Part shown: piece after piece, positions 10,241 through 22,175 of the stretch
Layout: every line of letters starts with the position of its first letter
Position numbering within the stretch: position 1 is the stretch's first letter
Assembly (NCBI GenBank): GCA_007922225.1
Contig: ML679958.1
Location: 60,660,862-60,724,861 of the forward strand
DNA from: Emydura subglobosa
Taxonomy: Eukaryota; Chordata; Testudines; Chelidae
DNA length: 64,000 nt
Reading direction: 5' to 3'
Translations under genes and position numbers: made by a program
Notes under the pieces: model-generated
The model's database searches: none
Told to the model about the DNA's origin: nothing
What the model saw: only the letters and a program-made list of their open reading frames with translations

Positions 10241-13200
10241 AGACGCACCCTGTGTGTCCGGCTTCCAGGTAGGAGGGAGAATTCCATCTGTGACAGTCTT
10301 GTTGTAGTTCCCCTGTGAAGAGCCCACAAACTTCAGCCATGTGAAGTGAAAAGGAATTGGACATATCCAGAGCTCCAAGAGACAGGACCTATCTAGAGCA
10401 GTGGTTGCATTTGCATGAATGACTTGCCAAGCCAGTCACACTCCTCTGAGACATCCCAGGCTGACATTCTCACTTCATGGGAGCTATGAAAGGCCTCCCT
10501 TCTCCATTCTTCAAGCCACCCACAACCAAGCTGGAGGTTTTCCAGGTTTATAAGCACCAGTGTGTTATTTATAAGGTCCCTTCCACCAGTTCATCAGAAC
10601 AGCAACAATCTGCCTTGTGCAGCAACATAGAAGTGGACATAAACTTCCCCTTTAGCCAACTCTCCAGAGAAGGGAGGGAAAGATATCCTCATCCTGAGAT
10701 CCTAGCCCCTGCCAGCCTCCTCCCCTTGCACTTCTTTCTTCTCCTTTAATTGTTCTTGGTTGAGTTTTTCATTAGCTTGTCAGCCTCCTGCCTAATTAAA
10801 CCATTAAGCACCCATTTCCCAATTAAGTCCACTCTAGGTGGAATAGTTAATACCAGACTGCTGGGTCAGTTCTAGATTCCTAGCACTGTTGCAGGGGTTG
10901 ACTATAAAACAAGTTTCCACAGCAAATCAAACTGATGCAAACTGTGACCAACTTTGGGGCATGCTGCAAGACCCTCTTTTTTTTTTTTTTTTTTTTATAA
11001 CACTTTCCAACTATAACCAGAATAAATTTATTTGTGTGTGTGTGTCCATGTCCCAAGCAGCATATTCTAAAACCAGGGAAGGGTGAAGTGCAGAAGACCC
11101 TATCAATTCCACTAGGGACCTCACCATGTAAATCTAATTTTACCTCAGAAGTACTTAGATGATGGATGCTATAGAAAACCCTCTGACTGATAGACAGACA
11201 TGGATTTTGGCCAATGAAGCAATATGGTCATGAGTCCATGAGACAGAAATAGAAAAAGGATACATGTACCACAAATAAATACACACTATACTACGAAGAA
11301 TGATGTAAGAAATAAAACAGGCTTTATTCTCTTCAGTTAACAATTCTCAATCTTGGCTACTTGCCATACCTTTCTGAAAGTAACATAAACCTGGTGCAGG
11401 ATGCCATGCTTGGTGCAGAAGAGGCATAGGTAGACATTACTGTGGCCCATAAGGTAGCCCAAGAAGCTGCTGGAACTTAGGCCCTAAATTACCATTGAGG
11501 GGGTCTCTAGCTCCTGGAGCAGTCCAGGGTTAGTAAGGCACAAATGTAACTTAAAAGCATCTTAAACCCCCTTCCCCCCACCCGTAGGCTGTGAGTTCAT
11601 TATTACAGGTCAGCTCTAGGAAAGGCCTGACAATCCTATAGCTGATATCAAATTAGAAGCTATTGTCTCCACTGCCGAAATCTTTCATAAGGTCAGCTAC
11701 AAGCTGAGGGCTGTGGTTTATGAAGCTGTGATACGTTTTGTTTTCTGTGTATTGTACCTATAACTCTCTAAGCACTCTGGCAGATAACTGCTACGTGCGG
11801 CAATGAGAAAAAAATTAACAGAGGAAATAAACACACAGATCATGGTCTCATGGAGACTTTACTTTTGTTCTTTCTTGCTTTATGTTCTCTTACTCTAAAA
11901 TAAGCCACTTTAGCTTGAAAGTAATTACTTTTTGTGAGTGGAGGAACAGAACAAGGTCAATGGCTTCAATTTATGCTACAGTGGACAAATTTTGCTTATC
12001 AGCACAAGTTGAAAAAACAAAACCTTGAATTTAAAATTGCAGTGAGATCAAAAAGCTTTTCAACTCTGAATATAAAATAAGAGCAGGAGCAGAAGTGTTT
12101 GATTTGCATTGATAGATCTCAATCCTTTCCTGTGTTTCCAAAACAATTAAAGATCAGATTTTTTTCTTGGACAAGAAAAGGAACTGTATTCAATCTTCCT
12201 GTGTTTCAGTGAGTATCAAGCAGCTCTCATTTTGGACTCTTAGACATGGTGGGAATGACTCAGACTCAGTTTGCCTTGGGTCTTTGACATGATTGAAGGT
12301 CCTTGAGAAACTGCACAAAACTTAACATTCCACTTTTAAAACTGTGACTAAAAAAATGACATGACTTTGGGTTTAGAGATAAGACAAGAGTAGGTTTATG
12401 ATTTGTTAACATCTGTTCTGAGACAAAAATAACAAAACATTGAATAATTGTTGTGATATAAAGCAAATTTAGTGACATGTCAAGAAAACTAGGGTCCTCA
12501 ACACCAGGTGAATAATCTATGGTACATAGAATTGTTTTGCTGTATCTTATTAATCATCTGATTTTTAAATGGATGCTGTAAATTAATTCACCCAGTTTGC
12601 TAGCTTACGGGGCAATTCTGTAAAGGGTGGTAGAGCACTTCTTAGTTGCTGTACAGTATGGGATTTATTTTTCTTCAGATCAGAAAACAAAATTAAAATG
12701 TATATCTTGAAATGATAACCCTGTCTTCAATTATACTCTCAGATCAGCATGGTGGATTTTCACTTCATTATTTAGTTCTCCTTCTACATGCAGAAATCCT
12801 GGATCAGAAGGCATGTAATGATAATGTAGCAGGTAGTGGTCACAGTATTACTGATAAAGGTCTGCCATTATCATCTTTGCTCCTCTAAAAATGAACTGCA
12901 ATAATTTTATAAATCTATTCGGATCTGTTTAAGGTGCCATACAGTAACTGAATAGAATTAATCACCACATTTAAAACAAATACTGTATTTGTAAATCAGT
13001 TTCTCCTGGTCTTAACTGATACCTCTGAAATCAGAATTCCATATTTCCCTAGGAGTCTGCAATAGGTGATGACATCATGAATACAATAAACAATTGGGGG
13101 GTGGGAGAGAAGACTGAGATTTAAATGAAAACTGTTTTTTTGAACAGTGTAAAAAGGAGTTTTGTAAAAGGAGTAAAAAGAAGAGAAGACTCTAAAAAAA

Positions 13201-13619
13201 AAAAAATTGTAAAGAAAGAGCATTTGTCATGCATCCAAAAAAAAAAAAATTGCATGGAGTCTGTGACTCACTGATGACCATGACAAACTTCCCAAGTACT
13301 GTGTGATACGTGACTCTTTTTCTATTAAGCTGTTCCAGGATATTATGTATTTTCAGCCCCCTCTACCAATGCAAGAATCCTAATGAAGTGAATTCTTATT
13401 TGCAGTTGTCATGCTGGTAGATGTGGGGGGAAGAGGGGAGAGCATTTGTTATATTGTTTGACATCAATATGTCAAAATCATAATAATTCATGTGAGATAT
13501 ACCATGTCAAGTACTGTTAGAAAGGTTATAATATGCTAAGTCAGATGATGATACCTATGTTCTTGTGTAATATGTGAAATGGAAGTTATAGATATATTTG
13601 AGATATCTATAGCTGAGCT
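10241..13619. other. Unassigned sequence
   Basis: Contains a T-run (10978-10996), a short (GT)n (11031-11044) and several A-runs (13191-13250). The open frames are short and have no recognised features. No exon or element end identified. Confidence 0.4.
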
Positions 13620-13753
13620 GCAAACAGAGGAAAGGCAAACAGAAGGAGTTTGCCTGGGAGTTCGCCTGGGGGGAGAGCCCACAGCGGGTTTTTGCCTTTC
13701 AGACTTTGCTGAGCAGTAAATACAGCATCTGAAGAGGCTCTCAGAGGAAAGAT

Positions 13754-13945
13754 ATGGAAAGTGAGCGATCTGCTGTTGTCACCTGCACTGGATGTGTTAT
13801 GTTTGTCTTCCTCCCACAGGATAGAGCCGACTTTATCTGTACAAAGTGCAGGCTGGTTTCCATATTGGAAGAGAAGGTTAAAGGACTAGAGACCCAAGTA
13901 TCAACCCTGCGTTGCATTAAAGAAAACGAAGTCTTTCTCGATTGA
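13754..13945 (+). pseudogene. CR1 ORF1, N-terminal zinc-finger and coiled-coil part
   Basis: A 63-residue frame from ATG 13754. Residues about 10-36 have a C-x2-C ... C-x2-C pattern (TCTGCVMF ... FICTKCRL), the PHD-like finger of CR1 ORF1. Residues 38-60 (LEEKVKGLETQVSTL) read as a short coiled coil. It stops at 13943; the rest of ORF1 continues in other frames. Role: nucleic-acid-binding ORF1 protein of the LINE ribonucleoprotein. Confidence 0.75.
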
Positions 13946-14065
13946 AGACATGATTTGCTACTGCAGGCACAGCATGAGGAAGAATCAGAGACTACAGTGC
14001 AGGGAAGACTGAAGAACGGGGAAGAAAACTGGCAGCATGTGACCTCCTGAAGAAAGAGAACCTAC

Positions 14066-14757
14066 ATGCCCACCATGCAGATAGAGGTAAGGAATCGTTT
14101 TCTGGCTCTCTGCACAGGTACTACAGTGGAGAACGATTTGGAAGACCCTTCTGAGGGACTGGATCAGAAGGAGACCCTGTTGATCAGAAGGCAAGGGATG
14201 CAGTGTCCTAGGGATGGGGGTTCCACGACCACCACTCCCAAGAGGAAGAGAAGCGTGATGGTGGTCGGGGACTCCCTCCAAAGGGGGACGGAATCATCCA
14301 TCTGTCGTCCGGACCGGGAAACTAGAGAAGTGTGCTGCTTGCCTGGAGCTAGGATTCAGGATGTGACAGAGACTGCCAAGACTCATCAAGTCCTCAAACC
14401 GCTACCCCTTCCTACTTCTCCACGTGGGCACCAATGACACTGCCAGGAACGATCTTGAGCAGATCACTGCGGACCTATGTGGCTCTGGGAAGAAGGATAA
14501 AGGAGTTTGAAGTACAAGTGGTGTTCTCATCTATCCTCTCTGTTGAAGGAAAAGGCCCAGGTAGGGACCGTCGCATTGCGGAAGTAAATACGTGGTTACG
14601 CAGGTGGTGTTGGAGAGAGGGCTTTGGATTCTTCGAACATGGGATGTTGTTCCAGGAAGAAGGATTACTAGGAAGAGATGGGATTCACCCAACGAAGAGA
14701 CGGAAGAGTATCTTTACGGACAGGCTGGCTAACCTAGTGAGGAGGGCTTTAAATTAG
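14066..14757 (+). pseudogene. CR1 ORF1, SGNH esterase domain
   Basis: Two frames joined by a shift near 14400-14437. The first ends with VMVVGDSLQRG (14255-14287), block I of SGNH/GDSL hydrolases with the catalytic Ser. The second frame carries G-T-N-D at about 14427-14438 (block III) and D-G-I-H at 14677-14688 (block V with Asp and His). All catalytic residues are therefore visible though the frame is broken. This esterase is known in ORF1 of CR1/L2-clade LINEs; its role in transposition is unsettled. Confidence 0.8.
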
Positions 14758-14762
14758 GTTCG

Positions 14763-15689
14763 ATGGGGGACAGAGACCTAAGCCTGAAGGCAAGTGGGGA
14801 AGTGGGACACCACAAGGAAGCAGAAGGAGGAGGATGCAGGAGGGGAGGCCTCCTGATTCATACTGAGAAAGTAGGGCAATCAGCCAGTTATCTCAAATGC
14901 CTATACACAAATGCAAGAAGCCTGGGAAACAAGCAGGAGGAATTGGAAGTCCTGGCACAGTCAAGAAACTATAACATGATTAGAATAACTGAGACTTGGT
15001 GGAGTAACTCACACAACTGGAACACTGTCATGGATGGGTATAAACTGTCCAGGAAGGACAGGCAGGGGCGAAAGGGTGGAGGAGTTGCACTCTATGTAAG
15101 AGAGCACTATGATTGCTCTGAGCTCCAGTATGAAACTGGAGATAAGCCAGTTGAGAGTCTCTGGGTTAAGCTTAGAAGAAAGAACAAGAAGGATGATATT
15201 GTGGTGGGTGTCTGTTACAGACCACCAGACCAGAAGGACAAGGTAGATGAGGCTTTCTTCAGTCAATTAGGGAAAGTTTCCAGTTCACAGGACCTGGTTC
15301 TCATGGGGAACTTCAATCACCCTGACATCTGCTGGAAGAGCAATACAGCAGAGCACAGACAATCCAGAAAGTTTTTGGATAGCTTTGGGGACAGCTTCCT
15401 GCTGCAAGTGCTGGAGGAACTAATGAGAGGCTGTGCTCCTCTTGACCTGCTGCTCACAAACAGGACAGAATTGGTAGGGGAAGTGGAAGTGGATGGCAAC
15501 CTGGGCAGCAGTGACCATGAGATGGTCAAGTTCCAGATCCTGACAAAAGGAAGAAAGGAGAACAGCAGAATATGGAGCTTGAACTTCAAAAAAGCAGACT
15601 TTGATTCCCTCAGGGAACTGATGGGTAGGATTCCCTGGAGGCTAAAATGGTGCAGGGAAAGGAGTCCAGGAAAACTGGCTGTATTTTAA
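14763..15689 (+). pseudogene. CR1 ORF2, apurinic-type endonuclease domain
   Basis: A 308-residue open frame covering the LINE endonuclease, which nicks the target and primes reverse transcription. Visible blocks: CLYTNARSLGNKQEELE (N-A-R motif), ITETWW (catalytic Glu), GVALYVRE, GVCYRPP, MGNFNHPDICW and a final G-S-S-D-H-E-M (catalytic S-D-H, near 15509). In the block normally reading G-D-F-N, Asp is replaced by Asn (GGG-AAC at about 15307-15312), a G-to-A change that should abolish activity. The frame ends in TAA before the RT, which continues shifted. Confidence 0.87.
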
Positions 15690-17323
15690 AGAAACCTGAT
15701 TGAGGGCACAGGAACAAACCATCCTGATGTACTGGAGAGAGCTCTTGGAGAGAGAATAGCAAATATGGCAGCTGACCAGCTTGACTTAACAGCGAAATCT
15801 TCGGTGAGCTTAAACATAAAAAGGAAGCTTACAAGAAGTGGAAACCTGGAAAGATGACTAGGGAGGAATATAAAAATATTGTTCAAGCACACAGGGGTGA
15901 AATCAGAAAGGCCAAAGCACAATTAGAGTTGCAGCTAGCAAGGGACATGAAGGTAACAAGAAGGGTTTCTACAGGTATGTTAGCAATAAGAAGAAGGTCA
16001 GGGAAAGTGTGGGCCCCTTGCAGAATGGAGGAGGCAACTTAGTGACAGATGATGTGGAAAAAGCTGAAGTACTCAATGCTTTTTTTGCCTCTATCTTCAC
16101 AGATAAGGTCAGCTCCCAGACTAATGCACTGAGCAGCATACCATATGGAGGAGGTGAGTAGCCCTCAGTGGTGAAAGAGCAAGTTCAGGACTATTTAGAA
16201 AAGCTGGACATGCACAAGTCCATGGGGCTGGATGCAATGCATCCAAGGGTGCTGAGGGAGTTGTGAGTGCAGTGCCATTGGCCATTATCTTTGAAAACTC
16301 ATGGTGATTGGGGGAGGTCCTGGATGATTGGAAAAAGGCAAATATAGTGCCCATCTTTAAAAAACAAAAGGAGGAGGATCTGGGAAACTTCAGACCAGTC
16401 AGCCTCACCTCAGTCCCTGGAAAAATCATGGAGTAGGTCCTCAAGGAATCCATTTTGAAGCACTTGGAGGAGAGGAAGGTGATGAGGAACAGTCAATGTG
16501 GATTCACCAAGGGCAAGTCATGCCTGACCAACATAATTGCCTTCTATGATAAGATGACTGACGCTGTGGATGTGGGGAAAGTGGTGGACATGATACACCT
16601 TGACTTTAGCAAAGCTTTTGATACAGTCTCCCACAGTATTCTTGCCAGCAAGTTAAAGAAGTATATATTGGATGAATGGACTATAAGGTGGATAGAAAGA
16701 TGGTTGGATCACAGGGCTCTAGAGATAATGATCAACAGCTCGATGTCTAGTTGGCAGCTGATATCAAGTGGAGTGCCCCTAAGGTCGGTCCTGGGGCCGG
16801 TTTTGTTCAACATCTTCATTAATGATCTGAAGAATGGGGTGGATTGCACCCTCAGCAAGTTTGCAGATGACACTAAATGGGGGGAGTGGCAGATAAGATG
16901 GAGGGTAGGGATGGGATACAGAGTGACCTAGACAAACTGGAGGATTGGGCCAAAAGAAATTGGATGAGGTTCAACAAGGACAAGTGCAGAGTCCTGCACT
17001 TAGGACAGAAGAATCCCATGCACTGCTACAGACTGGGGACCAACTGGCCAGGCAGCTGTTCTGCAGAAAAAGACCTGGGGGTTACAATGGACAAGAAGCT
17101 GGATATGAGTCAACCGTATGCCCTTGTTACCAAGAAGGCTAACGGCGTATTGGGCTGCATTAGTAGGAGCACTGCCAGCAGATCAAGGGAAGTAATTATT
17201 CTCCTCTATTTTGCATTGCGGAGGCCAAATCTGGAGTATTGTGTCCAGTTTTGGGCCCCCCCACTACAGGAAGTATGTGGACAAATTGGAGAGAGTCCAG
17301 CGGAGGGCAACATAAATGATTAA
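15690..17323 (+). pseudogene. CR1 ORF2, reverse transcriptase domain
   Basis: Continues ORF2 in several frames. 15780-16060 holds the linker with basic segments; 16455-16876 has the core [30 protein letters not shown] (first catalytic Asp), [19 protein letters not shown] and F-A-D-D-T at 16859-16873 (catalytic DD). A shift near 16877 moves it to the frame of 16877-17323, which holds [15 protein letters not shown] and the thumb region. A stop at 16928-16930 and indels make it inactive. Confidence 0.87.
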
Positions 17324-17748
17324 GAGGCTGAAACACATTACTTATGAGGTGAGGCTGAGGGAACTGGCCTTATTTAGTCTACAGAAGAGAAGAGTGAGGG
17401 GGATTTGATAGCAGCCTTCAACTACCTGAAGTGGGGTTCCAAAGAGGATGAAGCTAAGCTTTTCTCAGTGATGGCAGATGATGGAACAAGGAGCAATGTT
17501 CTCAAGTTGTAATGGGGGAGGTCTAGGTTGGATATTAGGAAAAACATTTTCACTAGGAGGGTGGTGAAGCACTGGAATGGGTTATCTAGGGAGGTGGTGG
17601 AAAGTCAGTCTTCTAGAGATTTTTTAAGGCTCAGCTTGACAAAGCCCTGGCTGGCATGATTTAGTTGGGATTGATCCTGTTTTGAGCAGGGGGTGGACTA
17701 GATGCCCTCCTGAGGTCCCTTCCAACCCTAATCTTCTATTATTCAATG

Positions 17749-17876
17749 TAGCTAAGACAATGTTAGGAACCATGAGGAAATGGATGAATAATAAGACAAT
17801 ATATATCATAATGTCACTATATACATCTGCCTTATGATATTTACTGTTGTATTATCCATCCATTTCCTCATATTCA
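17749..17876. repeat. Imperfect palindrome
   Basis: ATGAGGAAATGGATGAATAATA (from 17772) is inverted as TATTATCCATCCATTTCCTCAT (ending about 17872) with one mismatch. Inner arms near ATATATCATAATG and TATGATATTTAC also pair. Total span about 105 bp with a short central loop. It abuts the CR1 3' end. Confidence 0.6.
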
Positions 17877-17881
17877 CTGTG

Positions 17882-18143
17882 TAAAATAGGAGTTGATGTT
17901 AGGCATCCAAGAGGAAGCCATATTAGGAATAAAAACGTTTTCTAGTTTTCTTCTGTCTTTTACATGAAGAATGAGTCATATTATTGACAGTATTACATGA
18001 GAAATGTTGCTGCTGAAGGACTGAAATAAAAAAGATGGATAATAAGATGGAAATATTGGACCAATATCATCATTTTCTCAGCAACTGGACAATGATTGAC
18101 TTAGCCCAACTGGCAAATGTCATTTTTTGCTGAGGGTGAAAAA
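17882..18143. repeat. Duplicated block A (17882-18045) plus inverted block B (18047-18143)
   Basis: Block A starts GTAAAATAGGAGTTGATG and recurs in direct orientation at 19315-19488 with about 90% identity by eye. Block B (AATATTGGACCAATATCAT ... TGAAAAAG) recurs inverted at 19054-19151. A and B are adjacent here but separated in the second set, so one set is rearranged. Confidence 0.65.
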
Positions 18144-18432
18144 GAGAAGCAGAACATGAAATAATTTTCTGTACTTCTCTTTTGCTGCTTTGCAAATAGG
18201 AAGAAAATCCAAAGAATCCAGTTTTACTTTGTGGGTACAGTTTTTTACTCAATTCTATATTATATGTTTGAGTTAAATAATTGTTAACAACAAAGAGTCA
18301 GATCAGACATCCCTGATTCACAATTGGAGGGGACCTTCCTTCTTATTCTTATTCATATGGATATCAGCTACATATGCAGAGGTCTCTCCCTACCCTGTCT
18401 AAGATTGTGGGGAGGGCACACTGCTTAATTAA

Positions 18433-19015
18433 GGACATAAGAATATAAGACTAGCCATACTGGCTCAGACCAATGGTCCATATTGCCTAGTATCCTGTCT
18501 TTCAACAGTGGCCAATACCAGATGCTTCAGAAGGTTTGAACAGAATAAGGCAATTATCGAGTCGTCCAATCCCAGCATCTGACAGTCAGAGGCTTAGGGA
18601 CACCCAGAGCATGGGGTTGCATCCCTTCTCTTCTTGGCTAACAGCCATTAATGGACCTATCCTCCATGAACTTATCGAGTTCTTTTTTGAACCCAGTGAT
18701 GCTTTTAGTTTTACAACATTCCCTGGCAATGAGTTCCACAGATTGACTGTGCATTGTGTGAAGAAATACTTCCTTGTGTTTCTTTTAAACATGCTACCTA
18801 TTAATTTCATCGGGTGACCACTGGTTCTTGTGTTATGTGAAGGGGAAATTAACACTTCCTTATTCACTTTCTCTGTATCATTCATGATTTTATAGACCTC
18901 TATCATCTCCCTGTTTAGTTGTCTCTTTTCCCAAGGTGAACAGTCCCAGTCTTCTGAATCTCTTCTCATTTTCCATACCCCTAATCATTTTTGTTGCCTT
19001 TCTTTTCCAATTATA
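18433..19015 (-). mobile_element. CR1 LINE, 3' part, minus strand (second subfamily)
   Basis: Begins with AGGACATAAGAATATAAGACT, the reverse complement of a CR1 3' end of the ATGTTCT type, then TGGCTCAGACCAATGGTCCAT. The minus frame at 18586-18969 encodes the end of the RT tail (VNKEVLISPSHNTRTSGHP). Same subfamily as the short piece at 36690-36842. Confidence 0.75.
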
Positions 19016-19053
19016 ATATTTTTTTTATAGATGAATCAACCAGAACTGCATGG

Positions 19054-19488
19054 CCTTTTTTCACTCTCATCAAAAAATGACAATTGCCAGTTGGGCTGAG
19101 TCAATCATTGTCCAGTTGCTAAGAACATGATATTGGGCCAATATTTCCTCTCATTTATTTCAGGCAACCCTACTGACTACAACTGAAGTCTCCTTGATTT
19201 AACTCAATGGAGAATCTGGCTCATCATCTTATTGTGGCAATCATGCTGAGTATTATAATATATAACTAGGCTAGAAAAATTACATATTCATTGTGTCGTT
19301 CTTTTAAATAAGAAGTAAAATAGAAGTTGATGTTGGGTATCCAGAGCAGGAGGAAGCCATATTAGGAATAAAAACATTTTCTAATTTTCTTCTGTCTGTT
19401 ATGTGAAGAATGAGTCATATTTTGACAGTATTACATGACAAATGTTGTAGTTGAAGCACTGAGATAAAAATGAGGCTGATGGATAGGA
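19054..19488. repeat. Inverted block B' (19054-19151) and direct block A' (19315-19488)
   Basis: Counterparts of 18047-18143 and 17882-18045. Key shared strings are CCAGTTGGGCTGAGTCAATC (inverted) and GCCATATTAGGAATAAAAAC (direct). The 160 bp between B' and A' is not shared. Confidence 0.65.
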
Positions 19489-21630
19489 GCTAGAATCTGC
19501 TGAACAGCTTATTTCATTTTATTTATATGTTTCTAAAGCACTCAATCTCTGGGAATTAGGAAAACTATGCAAAATTATAATGAAAGGCTTAATTCATCTC
19601 TAGTCAAACAATCTTGACTTCAGTGGAGTTACACCAAAGAATGAATTTGGCCTTAAAACAAAATGGACTTAATGTCCCAGAAAAATCCACTGCTTTAACA
19701 AACAGAACTGAACAAAAAAACTCACTCCAAAAATCATGCCCTAAGAACAGGCCAGTTAGCCATTGCACAGCCAGTCTTCACTGCACTAAAGGCTTGATGC
19801 TCCCCTATGTAGGAATAAATGGTAATTCTCCATGTTTGTATCTGTAGTTTCCACCTAAATCTTCTGTCAGGGGACAGGTTTTGCCCACAGTAGGTTTGGC
19901 TTCCCAGACCTGAGGAGCTTGAGGTGCTGTGGATCCACAGAATGGTCTTTGTGAAGGCCCTGTGATCCTTCCCCCACTGCCTCTTTCCACTCCCAGCATA
20001 CTTCTGTCCCTTTGACCTGTGTGGCTAAGGTTACCCTCAACCACTGCTGCCTCCTAGATCCCTCTTGACTGGGTTAGATGACAGCATTTGCCTCATTGCC
20101 TTTTGGGAGGAGGATTCTGTCCAGTGTGATCAGCACTACTCAGCCTGTCCCCTTTCCACAAGCAATGTCTGAATCCTGCCGAGCACTAACAAAGCAGAGG
20201 GCCCTTACCACTGGGCTAAAGGTTAAAAAGGCAGGAGTCAGTGCCACTACTCTCATCTCCTCCTCCTCTGGCAGTTTTGTGAATGGCCAAAACAATTTGT
20301 GTCAAATTCACAAAGAGTTTGGGTCAACCAAAACTGCATTTTTCTGTGAATAAACTATTTGTCTTGATAAATTTTACTCAGATGTAGTTATAAGTGTGTT
20401 AATGATGTTACGCAACCCACACACTAACAACAAAAGCAGGGCCAAATTCAGCCTTGACTATTCAGGCACAACTCCAACTGACTTCAGAGCTGAGTTTTTA
20501 CTGTAATCATTTAGTCTTAAAAACGAGGTATTCTGAAAAGATGTGAGGTTCGTCTTTTAAACTAGAAAAATTTTGTCAAGTGCAACTCTTCACCTAGCTA
20601 AAATATGCCAGGAGAGCAAGACAGAGTCAGGATTTCATTGTTGTGCATTTAGAAGAGGTTGTGACAGGTTATTTTTGGGAAATCCAGATTCAGTTATATG
20701 AATGGTGCTGTAAGATAAATTGTTCAGGGATGAAAGAGGAAGGAGCAAGCATTAAAATTCCACTTTAGTTATTATGGTGACATCACTAAATTTTACAGTA
20801 ATTTACATGAAAAGGGTAGAGTAGGAGAATAATTTTGTTACCATGAAGTACACTGAACAATCATCATGCAGATCTAACTTATCTGTTCACTGCTTAAAAT
20901 CTAAGAAGAGAGAGAGATATAAACTGCCAACCAAAAGGCAAAACAAAAGAGATTCCATTCTGTGTCTAGAAAGACGCACATAATAAAAGCGTCAAAAAAT
21001 TCTCACTTATAAGTAGAGATGCTTCCAAGCCCTTTTGATCAGAATCAGATGAGAATTTTTGCAAAGTTTAGAAGTATTCACATTTTTATTCAGCCCATTG
21101 TAAATATAGGGGCTGGCCAGGAGGTTCAAATCCAGATCCAAACTTTTCATTTCTGGAGTTTTGGTTGAGGTTCATTTGTAATTATATTTACGATAATGAA
21201 AACTCTTCAGCAAGAACAGCATCGCTGGTAAGAATTGGGGGAATGAAGGAGCAATCAGTTGACATCCTGAGCAATAAATTCCACTATGTTCCCTAAATAG
21301 GAAAGATATTCTCTGTATAAACAAAAAGTTTTATGCCAAGTTCTATTTTGTGTGTTAAATATAGATTGGTAAAATATGACTAATTACTTAAAATCAACAT
21401 GTCTTTCCTTTTTGAAGCACGCCATTGCTATGGTATTGTTACCACTTTTTGACCAGAGTGGCTAGTCAAAGTTTGGGGCCTTGAAGATGTAGCAATTGGG
21501 TGTTTTCTCTGATGCAATCTTGTTTAGTTACAAGGTATGTGCAAAATCCTGGCTTTCCAAATGCAGGAGAAACCAAAAATTAAAAAAAAGAGAACATTTA
21601 TTTGCTTACAGCCCCAAGCCTCTTTCCCCA
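19489..21630. other. Unassigned sequence
   Basis: No exon or repeat end that I can support. A short GGCCAAATTCAGCC ... ACTGACTTCAGAG motif at 20442-20490 is like dispersed reptile repeat consensus text that also shows near 61770-61830, but I cannot name the family. Confidence 0.35.
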
Positions 21631-22175
21631 TGTTGGGATTCCCTCCGAGACTTTTTCCACTCAGGTTATCCAGAACACCTTGTCCAGTTCTGGGAGGATA
21701 CTTCATCCAGTTCTCTGGGATCCAAAAAACTCAGTTCGACTCCAGATTCTGTCACTCAGGTATCTTTATTTGGTGTACAGCAAAGCTGTGCTGGGTTGAT
21801 CACACATCCAAAGTTACACAGCAAAATGTCACTTCGTATACATTTTTACTAACACTAATAACACACATTCTTAACCATACATTGCATCATATGCTTCATG
21901 ATTGGCTTGGTTACTTTTCAGGAACCAATCTCTGTACAGTATGCATTGTCCATGCTCAACCTACTGTTTACCTCATCTCTACATTCCTAACTTATCTTGC
22001 CCATTGTTATCTTGTTTGTAGTAAATGGTTCCCTAGGTGTTCTCTGTCTTATGTTAGTTGGCTCAGACATCCTGATTCCACCATTCTGCTTGTTAAGCCC
22101 CTATTTGCAACTTAACCTTCCATTCACTTTCCTAGTCCAAATGAGGAAAGTTACTTATGTCAAGCCGGTCCTACA
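21631..22175 (-). mobile_element. Solo LTR, family D (minus orientation)
   Basis: Starts TGTTGGGATTCCCTCCGAG and ends CAAGCCGGTCCTACA (TG...CA). A reverse-complement poly-A signal (TCTTTATTTGG near 21764) gives minus orientation. A shorter copy, lacking about 250 bp of the interior, lies at 34204-34494 with the same two ends. The long plus-strand frames over this interval (to 192 residues) have no protein features and are LTR shadows. Confidence 0.65.

Larger units (their letters stand above)
13620..17748 (+). mobile_element. Near full-length CR1 LINE
   Basis: About 4.1 kb with a 5' leader, ORF1 (13754-14757), ORF2 (14763-17323) and a 3' tail ending TCTATTATTCAATG at 17748. Both ORFs are inactivated by frameshifts and stops, so this is a dead copy, but almost all domains can be followed. 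It is the most complete CR1 in the window and a good guide for the fragments at 8983, 10125, 23706 and 24162. Confidence 0.92.

Noticed and set aside
21537..22115. A 192-residue plus-strand frame, one of the longest here
   Set aside because: It lies within a solo LTR with TG...CA ends that is repeated, shortened, at 34204-34494. Composition is Leu/Thr/His-rich with no domain pattern. A chance frame.
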